A stretch of 64,000 bases of DNA from Lujinxingia sediminis (GCF_004005565.1 NZ_SADD01000013.1:110458-174457), one strand, 5' to 3'. Positions 1-9,841 are shown, numbered from the stretch's first letter. Numbers and translations: made by a program. The notes: generated from the letters alone by a model not told the origin.

Positions 1-294
1 TCGGTGTATCGGGCCGGGACTTATACGCTGGGTGAGGTGACCGCTTGCCTTTCGGATATTGGCGGAGAACGTGGCGCCGGTGTGCATCTTACTTACCGCT
101 ATCCGGCTCCGGGGAGCTATGTGTACGGCAGCCTGGCCACGGACGATCGGGCCTTTCTCGATCTTAAGCCAGGAGATCCTCTCGGGGTGATCTATCTGCC
201 AGAGAAACCCGAGGAGCATGTGATGTACGCGGTGCCCTCGACGTGGTCGAAGCGCCAGGAGAACTCCCATCGGCGACTGGCGGTGGAAGGCTGA
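1..294 (+). CDS. 3' end of an unidentified protein (partial)
   Basis: The reading frame is open from the first base of the window and ends at a TGA at 292-294, so this is the C-terminal part of a gene that begins upstream. About 97 residues are visible. The segment is rich in beta-type residues (GAGVHLTYRY, GSYVYGSLATDD, GDPLGVIYLPEKPEEHVMY) and has no membrane segment. The pattern of a short strand-rich domain with 'pGDPv.ViYlP..P..' resembles the soluble tail of DUF3592-type membrane proteins, but this is only a resemblance by eye. A hairpin terminator follows directly, so it is the last gene of its unit. Confidence 0.6.
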   Translation, partial: SVYRAGTYTLGEVTACLSDIGGERGAGVHLTYRYPAPGSYVYGSLATDDRAFLDLKPGDPLGVIYLPEKPEEHVMYAVPSTWSKRQENSHRRLAVEG

Positions 295-328
295 CTAGCA
301 GGACACGCTCACAGGTAGGAATGAAAGA

Positions 329-361
329 AGCGCCTTCGTCATCATGACGAAGGCGCTTTTC
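329..361. terminator. Bidirectional hairpin terminator
   Basis: A near-perfect inverted repeat (AGCGCCTTCGTCAT / ATGACGAAGGCGCT) is followed by TTTT on the plus strand and preceded by A-rich sequence, so it can end the partial gene on the left and the minus-strand YtxH-like gene on the right. Confidence 0.85.
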
Positions 362-389
362 TCTGGTGCGGGGCTGTGAGGTGTTCGGA

Positions 390-737
390 TCAGCTACGAG
401 CGGCCGAGGAGTCCGTTTCTTGAGCCAGCGCGGTCTCGTTGCCCTCGCGCGTCTTACGGCTGACTTCGTTGAATTTTTCGGTGCTGCGTTCGCGCAGATC
501 TTCGATGGAGTGGCGGAGCTCGTTGCGTAGTTCGTTGCCTCGCTTGGGCGCAAAGAGCAGTCCCAGAGAGGCGCCTACGGCGATTCCGGCACCAAACACG
601 CCCAGCATCGGCAGGACGACATCCATCGTGCTCTTGCGATGTTCGAGGCCAAGGCGGTCGAGCACATTCTCGATGGAAGCGTCGTAGGTGGTGCTGACAT
701 TGCGATTGACGTCGTTAAGTACCTTTTTCCAGTCCAT
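390..737 (-). CDS. YtxH-domain membrane protein
   Basis: A 115-aa protein. After about 38 polar residues comes one glycine-rich membrane helix (about residues 40-63, containing GAGIAVGASLGLLFAPKRG), then an amphipathic, charged helix with many Arg/Glu residues. The short Gly-rich TM followed by 'LFAPKRG' and a coiled coil is the signature of the YtxH/GvpP-like family, whose members are stress-associated inner-membrane proteins of unknown biochemical role. The start at 737 has an excellent Shine-Dalgarno (AAGGAGAG, about 4 bases upstream). It is the last gene of a five-gene minus-strand cluster of similarly built proteins. Confidence 0.8.
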   Translation of the reverse strand: MDWKKVLNDVNRNVSTTYDASIENVLDRLGLEHRKSTMDVVLPMLGVFGAGIAVGASLGLLFAPKRGNELRNELRHSIEDLRERSTEKFNEVSRKTREGNETALAQETDSSAARS

Positions 738-799
738 ATGGCTCTCCTTAGGGCGTAGAGTTCGGGCGCGAGAGCGCCGGAAGACCGAGCGTCATAGGC

Positions 800-1108
800 T
801 CAGTGCGTTGAGGGATCGCTCTCGGTGTTGGTGAGTGAACGTAAGTGTGAGGCTGCGACAGGCAAGACCATCGCTTTGATTCCGACCCGCATCAGGCGGC
901 GAGTAAAGGGGGTAAGTAGCCCTCCGCCGAGCACGTAGCCGACGCCGGCCGCAGCGGCCAGCACGGCGTAGGGGTTGCGCTCATAGATGTGGCCCAGGGG
1001 ATTGTCGCGACGAAAGTCATCGTAGAGGTGTCGGGCATCGTTGACGATGCGGCGCGACTCATCGAGGTAGTCTCGGGTTTGTTCCAGGTCTTGCTTGAAT
1101 TCCGACAT
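800..1108 (-). CDS. Small coiled-coil/glycine-zipper membrane protein
   Basis: A 102-aa protein. Residues 1-40 are charged and predicted helical (LEQTRDYLDESRRIVNDA). A Gly/Ala-rich membrane segment follows (about 48-66, including AAAAGVGYVLGGGLL), then a short basic stretch and a second weakly hydrophobic helix. The build matches its DUF883/YqjD-like neighbour, but I cannot place it in a named family. GAGAG sits before the ATG at 1108. It lies between the DUF883-like gene and the YtxH-like gene, in the same direction. Confidence 0.7.
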   Translation of the reverse strand: MSEFKQDLEQTRDYLDESRRIVNDARHLYDDFRRDNPLGHIYERNPYAVLAAAAGVGYVLGGGLLTPFTRRLMRVGIKAMVLPVAASHLRSLTNTESDPSTH

Positions 1109-1161
1109 AACAAAGCTCTCAGCAGCGAGGTCAGCGCAAGTTCAGTGGGGAATGCAGGGCA

Positions 1162-1431
1162 TTATGCCAGCCAGCGGCGGCTGGCGAGTCGGCCGATCAG
1201 ATAGCCGGCGGCAACCGCGCCGGCGATTGCAAGACCGGGGTTGGTACGGATGAAGTCGACGGCCTGATCGTTGAACTCCTGGAGGCGCTGGCGGGTCTGA
1301 TCGTAGCTCTGCTCCATGTCGTGATACTGCGCTTCGATGCGGGCGCGGGCCTCAGCAGCGCGCTCGCTGACACCGGGCTCGGTCTGGGGCTGTTGTGGCG
1401 AGGTAGAGGTGGTGGTTTTTGCCTCAGTCAT
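1162..1431 (-). CDS. DUF883 (YqjD/ElaB-like) inner-membrane protein
   Basis: An 89-aa protein: a Thr/Pro/Gln-rich N-terminus, a helical charged region (about 23-60) and a C-terminal glycine-zipper membrane helix (about 63-82: PGLAIAGAVAAGYLIGRLAS) ending in a basic tail. The sequence 'dxirxNPglaigiAagvGyliGrl' at the end is characteristic of DUF883. In E. coli, YqjD, ElaB and YgaM are C-tail-anchored, stationary-phase proteins that bind ribosomes at the membrane. Whether this one does so is inference. GAGGA precedes the ATG. Confidence 0.8.
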   Translation of the reverse strand: MTEAKTTTSTSPQQPQTEPGVSERAAEARARIEAQYHDMEQSYDQTRQRLQEFNDQAVDFIRTNPGLAIAGAVAAGYLIGRLASRRWLA

Positions 1432-1537
1432 GACAGAAAGTCCTCATCGCGATCAATGCGCCGGCTGGCGCGACATCGGTTCGTAGAAATAGAAGTGAGC
1501 ACCAACGTGCGCACGTATGCCCCAATTTCAACGTAGC

Positions 1538-1804
1538 TCAGCGGAGTGCAAAGTAGAGGCCTACCCCGAAGGCGATCCCAACGGCTTTTTGGGGATGATC
1601 GTGGACCCACTGACGCCAGTCAAGCGCGCGGTCCATGGTGGAGCGGACCTCATGTTGAAGCATGTCCAGGCTGGAGGCGATCTGGCGCCGAGAGGCCTCG
1701 ATCTCTTGCCGGATCTCTTCGGGGGTGCTCGCCGGACGGCGAGCGCTTACGAGGGCTCCGCCGGTAGTTGCGGGGATGAGCTCTTGCGAAGTTGCTTTAT
1801 CCAT
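1538..1804 (-). CDS. DUF3618-like membrane protein
   Basis: An 88-aa protein. The segment 'TPEEIRQEIEASRRQIASSLD' (about 27-47) is the hallmark of DUF3618: an N-terminal acidic helix with EIR.EIE..R..i..tld. A helix ending at 'WRQWVHDHPQKAVGIAFGVGLYFALR' provides a short C-terminal membrane segment. The start at 1804 has a strong Shine-Dalgarno (GAGAGGA, 7 bases upstream) and lies 58 bases inside the upstream holin-like gene, an unusually long same-strand overlap that suggests translational coupling. Confidence 0.75.
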   Translation of the reverse strand: MDKATSQELIPATTGGALVSARRPASTPEEIRQEIEASRRQIASSLDMLQHEVRSTMDRALDWRQWVHDHPQKAVGIAFGVGLYFALR

Positions 1805-2190
1805 TGCTTGTTCCTCTCAAGCTCTTCCGAAATCTGGGGCAGACTCACGCCGCTGTCATTGAGCTGGCTGGAGAGTCGTGCGATGGCCACTCCCGAGACG
1901 GCCAGATGTAGGCCAGCCAGGATGGCACAGGCGATGAACATCGGCCCGACACCGCCCAGCCAGAGCGCGAGCAGCACAATGGTGGCCAGAAGAAGGAGGT
2001 AGCCCACCAGGGCGATTGCACCGAAGATGACCAGACCGATCACCTGGGTGGCGGCCTGTTTGAGCTCGTCTTTAGCCTCGTGGCGGGCGAGTTCCACGTG
2101 TTGTCGAACCAGGTTGGAGACCCCCTCGGAGAGGCCCTGGATCGCCGCGTTGAATCCGGCCACCGATGGGGAGTCGGGTTGGCGTTGCAC
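1747..2190 (-). CDS. YqjE/phage-holin-superfamily (DUF1469-like) membrane protein
   Basis: A 147-aa protein. The N-terminal amphipathic region contains LVRQHVELARHEAKDEL, typical of the DUF1469/Phage_holin_3_6 family. Two long membrane helices follow (about 50-75 and 80-105), then a charged helical tail. In E. coli the equivalent protein YqjE lies next to YqjD (DUF883), which matches the gene order here. Start is GTG at 2190 with GGAGG 4-5 bases upstream. It is the first gene of the cluster. The holin label reflects a profile name; there is no phage context. Confidence 0.75.
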   Translation of the reverse strand: MQRQPDSPSVAGFNAAIQGLSEGVSNLVRQHVELARHEAKDELKQAATQVIGLVIFGAIALVGYLLLLATIVLLALWLGGVGPMFIACAILAGLHLAVSGVAIARLSSQLNDSGVSLPQISEELERNKQWIKQLRKSSSPQLPAEPS

Positions 2191-2384
2191 GGAACCTCCG
2201 GTGGGAAAGACAGCGCCGGAGCGCTCTGGGTTTCGAGCGTCTCTGACAGGCGGGTTTGTGTGGCAAACTCTAAGCGCGAAGCGCGTCAGGTCTACCCGCT
2301 CCCCCCAAAGATGGCGGTGTCTGGCGAGCAGATGTGCGCGCGAGGGCGGGGCGAAGCGAGTGGTCGTCCCGCTGCGCGTGATGC

Positions 2385-2795
2385 TTATTCGATGGTAACG
2401 GTTGCCAGGTTGTTTTCGGTGATCGAGGCGGTCGCAGATTCGACGGTCGCTCCGATGTTGTGCACGCCCGGTTCGAAGTCCCTGAACCAGCTCTTGGCGA
2501 TACCGCTGAGCACGACAACGTTACCTTCGACGACGACGTTTTGTGGCTCGGCTTCGACGCGTGGATCCTGAGTGAAAACGGTGACCTGGTCGATTTCATC
2601 GGTGAAGTTAGTGACGGTGATCTCGACGGTGAAGAACTCGTCGGTCATACCAGTGTCCGACGTCGAGATGGCGTCGGGGGTGATGGTCATCGAGACGATG
2701 CCCGGCTCGGTTGGATCGAGCAGACAGCCTGAGAGTGTCACAAGGGTAAGCACGAGAAGCAGAGCAGAAGCTCGGGTAAGCACAGATCGCAGCAT
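2385..2795 (-). CDS. Small lipoprotein with a beta-sandwich-like domain
   Basis: A 136-aa protein with a signal peptide and lipobox (LVTLSGC; Cys about residue 24), so probably anchored to a cell membrane. The mature part is about 110 residues of alternating hydrophobic/polar strands (FFTVEITVTNFTDEID, GNVVVLSGIAKSWF) consistent with an Ig-like or FN3-like sandwich. No catalytic motif is visible. GGAGA precedes the ATG at 2795. It is transcribed towards the YqjE-like cluster but is separated from it by about 195 bases with no recognisable terminator, so co-transcription is possible. Function unknown. Confidence 0.7.
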   Translation of the reverse strand: MLRSVLTRASALLLVLTLVTLSGCLLDPTEPGIVSMTITPDAISTSDTGMTDEFFTVEITVTNFTDEIDQVTVFTQDPRVEAEPQNVVVEGNVVVLSGIAKSWFRDFEPGVHNIGATVESATASITENNLATVTIE

Positions 2796-2987
2796 AGTCG
2801 TCTCCAGCGCAGGTGCCTCAACACAGTGGTCTGGCGAGTATCAGGTGGTCAGAACGAGGCCCGGAAGTCGTATCACGCTTTGGGGGGGCGGTCCAAGCGC
2901 GGGTGGGTAGGGTTGGCCACAGCCGGGCAGCTGGGTTAAGCTGGGAGCGAGAGACCCTGCGGAACATTCTTGGGAGCGACGAGCGCG

Positions 2988-4394
2988 ATGGCAGCACAGT
3001 ACTGCGTCAAAGTATCCGCCGGGGAGGCCTCGGTGGAGGTGGGTGATTTGGCTGCACGGGTGGCTCGTCTTTCGGGCCGAGGTGCGGCTGAGATCGAGGG
3101 CATGTTGAAGTCGGGGGATGTGGCGATTGCCGAGGCGCTCAGCTACAGCGAGTCGTTGGAGCTGCAGCGGGAGCTTATGCGATTGAAGATACCCTCGAAG
3201 GTGGTCTCGGAGAGCGGCGGGGGCAAGGGGGCGGCGCTCTTGCAGCGCGGCAGGAGCGATGCGTCCCCCTCGCGGGAGAGAGAGGCCGAGAATGAGATGT
3301 CGGAGGGAACGCAGGTGAGCGAGGGGGGGAGCATAAAGCCACCGAGCTCCGATAGCACCGAGATACCTGTCTCGTATGGCTCGGGCGAAGAGAACCCCTG
3401 GGCGGAGTTTTTCCCGGATCTGCACGCCGGCCAGGGCGCAGGGCGCGATCCATCGCCGCGCGTGGTAGCAGAGGTGCCGTCGGCGCGTGTGGTCATCGGT
3501 GAGCGCGCCTCAGCGCCTGCGGAGGGGGCCTCGTCGCCGGGGCGTCAGGTCGAGTCGCCCGGGGAGGCTGAGCGCGAAGCGCGTGCCGCCAGGCCCGACC
3601 GGGCACGTCTGGCCGAGGCGATGCAGTTTTATGAGGAGCGGCCGCCTTATGCTCCCCGCGGTTATGACCCGCGCCCGGATCATGTGCCGCTCCTGGCGGC
3701 GCTTTTCAGCGCGCTGGCCCCCGGGGCTGGCCAGATCTTCAACGGTCAGCCGGAGAAGGCCCAGCGCTTCGCGCTGACCTTCTTTCTGTTCGTCCCGTGG
3801 TACCGCGCGGTGCGCGATGCCTGGAGTTATGGTGAGCAGGTGCGCCGCTATTACGCGCCGCGTCCCGAGCCTGGAGAGACGCGTCGCGCCGCGTTGTTTG
3901 CGCTGAGGTGGTGGTTGGCCGTGGGGTTGGTCGCCTCGCTCTCGGTGTACACCTATGGCCTGATCGAAGCGCAGCGCGAGCAGACTCGACAGCACGCCGA
4001 GCGCGAGCTTGTTGCGGCGATGATCGATGTCGCGGCCGTGGAGGTCGACGAGGCGATTGAGCCGGCCCTTCTGGCCGCCACGCGCGCTCACGAGGAGCTC
4101 GCCGAGAAGCAAGCCGCGTTTACGATGAGCCAGGAAGAGCGCGCGCAGCGCCTCTATATCATCGGCTACCAGAGCTGTGAGCAGCGCGATTATGAGGCCT
4201 GTGAGGCGACGATGCGACGGGTGACTACGTTGCGCGCCGAGAGCCGAGACGCGTTTCGGTTGCAGGCCTGGGCCAGCGTGCAGGCGCGGCGCAACGATCC
4301 GGAGGCACCGATGCCTGAGGTCGCGCCGGTGCCGACCCTGGAAGAGTTCGAGTTGAGCGCCGGTCCCGGTCCCCGGCACCCTGACGATTTATGA
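2988..4394 (+). CDS. Membrane protein with L7/L12-like N-terminus and TPR-like tail
   Basis: A 468-aa protein. Residues 1-75 (CVKVSAGEASVEVGDLAARV...SLELQRELMRLKIPSKVVSE) have the alpha/beta pattern of the ribosomal L7/L12 C-terminal or ClpS-like fold; this is inference from pattern. A low-complexity acidic/Pro linker follows (about 80-205), then a TM2-like segment (about 225-265: LAALFSALAPGAGQIFNGQPEK), typical of proteins that assess 'large-scale' membrane insertion. A further TM helix (about 310-330) is followed by a coiled coil and one TPR-like helix pair (about 380-430). The ATG at 2988 is preferred because GGGAGCGACGAG lies just upstream; a TTG at 2970 is in frame. Function unknown. 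The next gene is 46 bases downstream, so they may be co-transcribed. Confidence 0.7.
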   Translation: MAAQYCVKVSAGEASVEVGDLAARVARLSGRGAAEIEGMLKSGDVAIAEALSYSESLELQRELMRLKIPSKVVSESGGGKGAALLQRGRSDASPSREREAENEMSEGTQVSEGGSIKPPSSDSTEIPVSYGSGEENPWAEFFPDLHAGQGAGRDPSPRVVAEVPSARVVIGERASAPAEGASSPGRQVESPGEAEREARAARPDRARLAEAMQFYEERPPYAPRGYDPRPDHVPLLAALFSALAPGAGQIFNGQPEKAQRFALTFFLFVPWYRAVRDAWSYGEQVRRYYAPRPEPGETRRAALFALRWWLAVGLVASLSVYTYGLIEAQREQTRQHAERELVAAMIDVAAVEVDEAIEPALLAATRAHEELAEKQAAFTMSQEERAQRLYIIGYQSCEQRDYEACEATMRRVTTLRAESRDAFRLQAWASVQARRNDPEAPMPEVAPVPTLEEFELSAGPGPRHPDDL

Positions 4395-4400
4395 TGAAGA

Positions 4401-4416
4401 CCGGGCGCACGCCCGG
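4401..4416. other. Short GC hairpin between two plus-strand genes
   Basis: CCGGGCG and GCCCGG can pair around a CAC loop just after the stop codon of the preceding gene. No T-run follows, so it is more likely an attenuating or stabilising stem than a full terminator. Confidence 0.3.
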
Positions 4417-4440
4417 TGAACCCGGCATGAGGTGGATGCG

Positions 4441-6144
4441 ATGGCCTGGCGACTGCGATGGGTAGGCGAAGGGCAGGAGGAGCGCTACGCGATGATGGGC
4501 GAGCGGGTATCGCTGTGGACCGACGCCTCCGGTGGGGTGTCGATGGAGCGCGGTCCCGAGGGCTGGGAGTGGGGGGCGTTGGTCGATGATGGAACCGGGG
4601 GACCACGGCTGCTCTGGCGGCACGCTCCCGATGCGGTCGCGCTGTACCGCGATGAGCAGCAGGTGACCCCGGAGATGCCTGAAGACGAGGTCGTGCCGTG
4701 GGAGGTGCAGGCCGGCGATCGCCTGGTGTTTCAGAGCGCAGGGGTCACCCTGGAGATCGTTGCGACCTCCTTTGGGGGGCAGAGTGAGCTTGAGGTTGTC
4801 AGTTTGAGTCGCGGGGAGCCCCTGGGGGAGTCAGACGCGCGTGCGTCGCTGGCGCTTCATCGCCAGATCGCCGAAGGCGCGGGCTGGGCCATTGTGCTGC
4901 GTGCGTTTGAGGAGGCGCTGGTCCAGCAGAATACCTTTGTGCGAGTGGATGCGTCCGCTGCGATATTATGGGCCGGTGAGGACACGTTTTTCCACGAGGT
5001 GATCTGGTGCGACGGTGCCGAAGACGTTGAGGCAAGCGCACCGGGCGGGCCTCAAGCTGCGCCGCTATCCAGCCTGCTGGCACGGGATCCGCAGCTACGC
5101 GAGCATCTCATTGCGCGCGGTGATGCGGTCTGGCGCCATCATCACGATGAGGGCGCGGAGCTCTTTTTGCCCTTCGGGCACGGTCAGCAGAGCTGCGGCG
5201 TGCTCTTTGCTTCCGGGCAGGTCGGGGCGTCGATTGAGAAACTTCGGGAATCGTTGAACCCGCACGCGGCTCGCTTTGGAGCGCCTGCACTTGTGCTGGC
5301 GGAGCGGCGCCGACTACGTCAGGAGCTGGCCGAGGCCATCGAGGAAAACCGCTACTTTCGAGAGCGGGAGCGGCGCCACTATCTCTTCAAAGATCTGGTG
5401 TGTGAGAGCGCCGCGATGCGTGAGGTCTACGAGCAGGTGAACGCGCGCGGCGATGACTGTGAGCCGGTTCTCATGACCGGGGAGGCCGGCACGGGCAAAG
5501 AGCTGCTGGCGAGGGCGTTGCATCATCTGGGTGGTCGGCAGGGCGGGATGCTCATCCGTATGAACTGCGCAGAGGTGCCGCGTGAGCTTGTGGATATTGA
5601 ACTTTTTGGCTGTGTGGCCAGCGAACTTATCGGAGCGGTGGCCCCGCGCGAGGGCATCTTCGAGCTGGCCCGCGACGGTACCGTCTTCCTCGACGAGATC
5701 GACCGTCTCTCGCCGATGATGCAGGGCAAGATCGTGCGGGTGATTCAGGAGCGAGAGGTTCGACGCATTGGCGAGGGCGTGGGGCGACGCATTGAGACAC
5801 GCGTGATCGCCAGCACCCACCATGACCTTGAAAAACTGCGTGATCGCGGTGTGCTGCGCGAAGATCTTTATCAGCTGCTAAAGCCCGGGGTGCTGGAGGT
5901 GCCGCCGCTGCGCGAGCGTCGTGAGGATATTCTGCCCCTGGCGCGCATCTTCCTCGCGAAGTTTACGCACCGCCACAGTGCGGCCTGCCGCAGCATCGGG
6001 TCGAGCCTGGCGCGTTGGATGGAGACGTACCGGTGGCCGGGGAACGTGCGCCAGCTGCAGAGTTTTATGGAGTCAGCGGTATTGATGGCCCGCGATGATG
6101 AGGAGCTCAATGAGCAGGTGTTGCACGTCGGCGATCAGCGCTGA
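4441..6144 (+). CDS. Degenerate sigma-54-activator-like AAA+ protein (FHA-like, GAF-like, AAA+)
   Basis: A 567-aa protein. Residues 1-110 look like a divergent FHA-type sandwich, 135-270 like a GAF domain, and 315-535 are an AAA+ domain of the bacterial enhancer-binding class: Walker A GEAGTGKEL, Walker B GTVFLDEID, arginine-finger region REDLY and the 'PPLRERREDI' motif. The loop that contacts sigma-54, GAFTGA in active members, reads SELIGA (ELFGCVASELIGAV), and the protein ends without a Fis-type DNA-binding domain. It probably cannot drive sigma-54 promoters and may act as an ATPase partner, a sink or a regulator of other activators. The ATG at 4441 has GAGG 8 bases upstream; a GTG at 4432 is in frame. 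Confidence 0.8.
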   Translation: MAWRLRWVGEGQEERYAMMGERVSLWTDASGGVSMERGPEGWEWGALVDDGTGGPRLLWRHAPDAVALYRDEQQVTPEMPEDEVVPWEVQAGDRLVFQSAGVTLEIVATSFGGQSELEVVSLSRGEPLGESDARASLALHRQIAEGAGWAIVLRAFEEALVQQNTFVRVDASAAILWAGEDTFFHEVIWCDGAEDVEASAPGGPQAAPLSSLLARDPQLREHLIARGDAVWRHHHDEGAELFLPFGHGQQSCGVLFASGQVGASIEKLRESLNPHAARFGAPALVLAERRRLRQELAEAIEENRYFRERERRHYLFKDLVCESAAMREVYEQVNARGDDCEPVLMTGEAGTGKELLARALHHLGGRQGGMLIRMNCAEVPRELVDIELFGCVASELIGAVAPREGIFELARDGTVFLDEIDRLSPMMQGKIVRVIQEREVRRIGEGVGRRIETRVIASTHHDLEKLRDRGVLREDLYQLLKPGVLEVPPLRERREDILPLARIFLAKFTHRHSAACRSIGSSLARWMETYRWPGNVRQLQSFMESAVLMARDDEELNEQVLHVGDQR

Positions 6145-6734
6145 AGCACCCCGTGGAAGACGAGTTCCTCGCGCAACTGCGCAGCGCTCTCAAAGACGAT
6201 GGCGCGCATGCCGGTGTGGCGTGCAGCCTCGCAGTTTTTGAGGCGATCATCGACGAAGATGCAGCGTGCCGGGTCGACTCCCAGGGTGGACGCTGCGCCC
6301 AGGTAGGCTTCGGGGTTGGGTTTTCGAACACCGGTATGGCAGGACACGAAGGTCCAGGGCAGAAAGCGCGAGAGGTTGAGGCTGGACTCAATGATCTCGT
6401 ACCAGACCGGATAGTTCGAAAGGGTGTGCATGGGAATCCCGGCCGCGTGCAGGTCGGTGAGCAGCGCTTCAATGCCATCGAGCCAGCGGTAGGCGTCGTG
6501 CAGCACGGCTTTAAGGCGCTCGCCATCGACCGGGCCGTAAGGGGGCGGTAAAAAGATGCCGTAGAAGTCGTCTTCAGCGAGTGTACCATGCTCGAAGTCC
6601 ACCCAGGCGGAGGGGTGCTTGACCTCGAAGAGTTTGGGAAGGGGTAGGTCGAAGAAGTTCGGAATCTCGCGGGCGATGGGGTCGTAGACAAGCGTGCTCA
6701 TCACATCGAGGAGCAAAATCGGAGAGTCGGACAT
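6135..6734 (-). CDS. HAD-superfamily phosphatase, plant FMN-hydrolase-like
   Basis: A 199-aa HAD hydrolase. Motif I is DVMSTLV (residues 10-16: the nucleophile Asp is kept, but the usual second Asp is Met/Ser-replaced), motif II is the Ser in HTLSNYPVWYE, motif III the Lys in GVRKPNPE, and motif IV is FVDDRLKN. From memory, the run 'DVM.TLV.DP...IP.FF.LPL..L.E.KHP..W..FE.G' closely follows plant chloroplast FMN hydrolase/ARPP phosphatase proteins. A role in flavin metabolism is therefore possible but unproven. The stop overlaps the convergent AAA+ gene by 10 bases. Confidence 0.8.
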   Translation of the reverse strand: MSDSPILLLDVMSTLVYDPIAREIPNFFDLPLPKLFEVKHPSAWVDFEHGTLAEDDFYGIFLPPPYGPVDGERLKAVLHDAYRWLDGIEALLTDLHAAGIPMHTLSNYPVWYEIIESSLNLSRFLPWTFVSCHTGVRKPNPEAYLGAASTLGVDPARCIFVDDRLKNCEAARHTGMRAIVFESAAQLREELVFHGVLQR

Positions 6735-6831
6735 GGTTCGGGCTCACTGGGTTACACTTGTTTATGTTGGGGCGTGCACGCTCTACGATGGCAGTGAAGC
6801 GTAACACAGACCGGCACGCGCAGGAGAAGTC

Positions 6832-8031
6832 ATGGCAGGTACGGCGCAAGAGACATCGTGGTTGGCTCGGGTGGATGTCTTCTCCCGGCTCACCGAGGAG
6901 CAACGCGCGATGCTGGCCCCGGTCTTCCGCACCCGCGATGTGAAGGCTGGCGATGTGGTCTGCAAGCAGGGGGACGCCGGCGACTATCTGGCGGTGGTGA
7001 GCGCCGGTGAACTCAGCGTACGCGTGGTCCGTGGCGGTCACGAGACCGAGGTCAGGGTGCTGGGGTTGTATGAGGTGTTCGGGGAGATGAGTTGTCTGGA
7101 TCCGGCACCGCGTTCGGCGAGTGTGGTGGCGCGGGTCGACTCCCAGGTGCGAGTGCTTTCGCGAACGATGCTCAACGCACTGCACACTAACGCACCGGCG
7201 CTCTTCTCCGGGGTGGTGCGTGGGGTGGCGGAGCGGGTGGCGGAGCGGCTGGAGCAAACCAATGCGAGCATTGAGGGACTTCTGGTGACAAAGCGATCAC
7301 CGACTCAGCCCCGCCAGCCCAGCCTCGCGCAGTTGCAGAGCGACATGAGCCGGGGGCGACCGCACCCGGGCGAGGTGACGTTACAGGCGGTGGGTGCGCT
7401 TAAGCCCTTCTCCGCGCGGGATCTGGAAGTGCTCAAAACGGTGAGTGTGGCGCGGGCGTTTGCGCCGGGGGAGAGCATCTGTTTGCAGGGAGAGCCGGCG
7501 CGCGCGGCGTTTGTGGTGGTGTCGGGACGGGTGGATGTGTTGCGGGCGGTGAATCAGAAGATCTATCAGCTGGCGCGGGTGGAGGCGGGAAGCCTTCTGG
7601 GGCAGCTCGCGCTTTTGCGTGATACGAGGCGCTCAGCGAGCTTGAGGGCGGTCGATGATGTGGTGGTTCTGGGGCTTGCGCGCGATCGTTTTGACGCGCT
7701 GCTGGCTGCGCAGAGCCCGCTGGCGATCGCGTTTCAGGAGATCGTGACCATCGCCGGCATTCAGCAACTTCGGATGGCCAACGCTCTGGTCGGCTATCTG
7801 GATGGGCGCGAGACCAGGCGAGAGATCCCTGATATTGCCCGGCGCATCGTGCGCAAAGAGGTCGCCGAGACCCTTGAGGAGGCCGACGATGTGGAGGCCA
7901 TCGCGGCGGCCTATCTGCAGACCACGTTGCAGAACTGGGACATCTCCCCCTCGGAGCTCAATCGGGTGCGGGTGGTCAAGAGTGAGGGGGTGATGAGCGC
8001 CGCCGAGATCGCCGCGCGGCTCAAAAAGTAA
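6832..8031 (+). CDS. Protein with two cyclic-nucleotide-binding domains
   Basis: A 399-aa protein. The first cNMP-binding beta-roll is at about residues 12-125 (AGDVVCKQGDAGDYLAVVSAG, FGEMSCLDPAPRSASVVA) and the second at about 190-305 (APGESICLQGEPARAAFVVVSG, LLGQLALLRDTRRSASLRA). Both keep the PRSAS/RRSAS-type phosphate-binding cassette (G-E/Q-x(8)-R-S-A), so ligand binding is plausible. There is no HTH, kinase or cyclase domain; the C-terminal 90 residues are helical and charged. It could be a cAMP- or c-di-GMP-responsive adaptor. GGAGAAG lies 5 bases before the ATG. Confidence 0.85.
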   Translation: MAGTAQETSWLARVDVFSRLTEEQRAMLAPVFRTRDVKAGDVVCKQGDAGDYLAVVSAGELSVRVVRGGHETEVRVLGLYEVFGEMSCLDPAPRSASVVARVDSQVRVLSRTMLNALHTNAPALFSGVVRGVAERVAERLEQTNASIEGLLVTKRSPTQPRQPSLAQLQSDMSRGRPHPGEVTLQAVGALKPFSARDLEVLKTVSVARAFAPGESICLQGEPARAAFVVVSGRVDVLRAVNQKIYQLARVEAGSLLGQLALLRDTRRSASLRAVDDVVVLGLARDRFDALLAAQSPLAIAFQEIVTIAGIQQLRMANALVGYLDGRETRREIPDIARRIVRKEVAETLEEADDVEAIAAAYLQTTLQNWDISPSELNRVRVVKSEGVMSAAEIAARLKK

Positions 8032-8056
8032 GGGGCCGTCAGGCACACGACGTTGG

Positions 8057-8084
8057 GGGCTTGCTACCCCGGAGAAGCGAGCCC
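8057..8084 (+). terminator. Imperfect hairpin after the cNMP-binding gene
   Basis: GGGCTTGCT pairs imperfectly with AGCGAGCCC across a loop. It lacks a T-run, so it is only a possible terminator or a factor-dependent end. Confidence 0.3.
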
Positions 8085-8167
8085 ATAATCCGCCCAACTT
8101 CGAGGGCTCGCTGCGAGCAGGCGAGTCGAATGTTTACGTCATATCTCTTCAACCCAGGGTTGGACCG

Positions 8168-9841
<1,674 letters not shown>

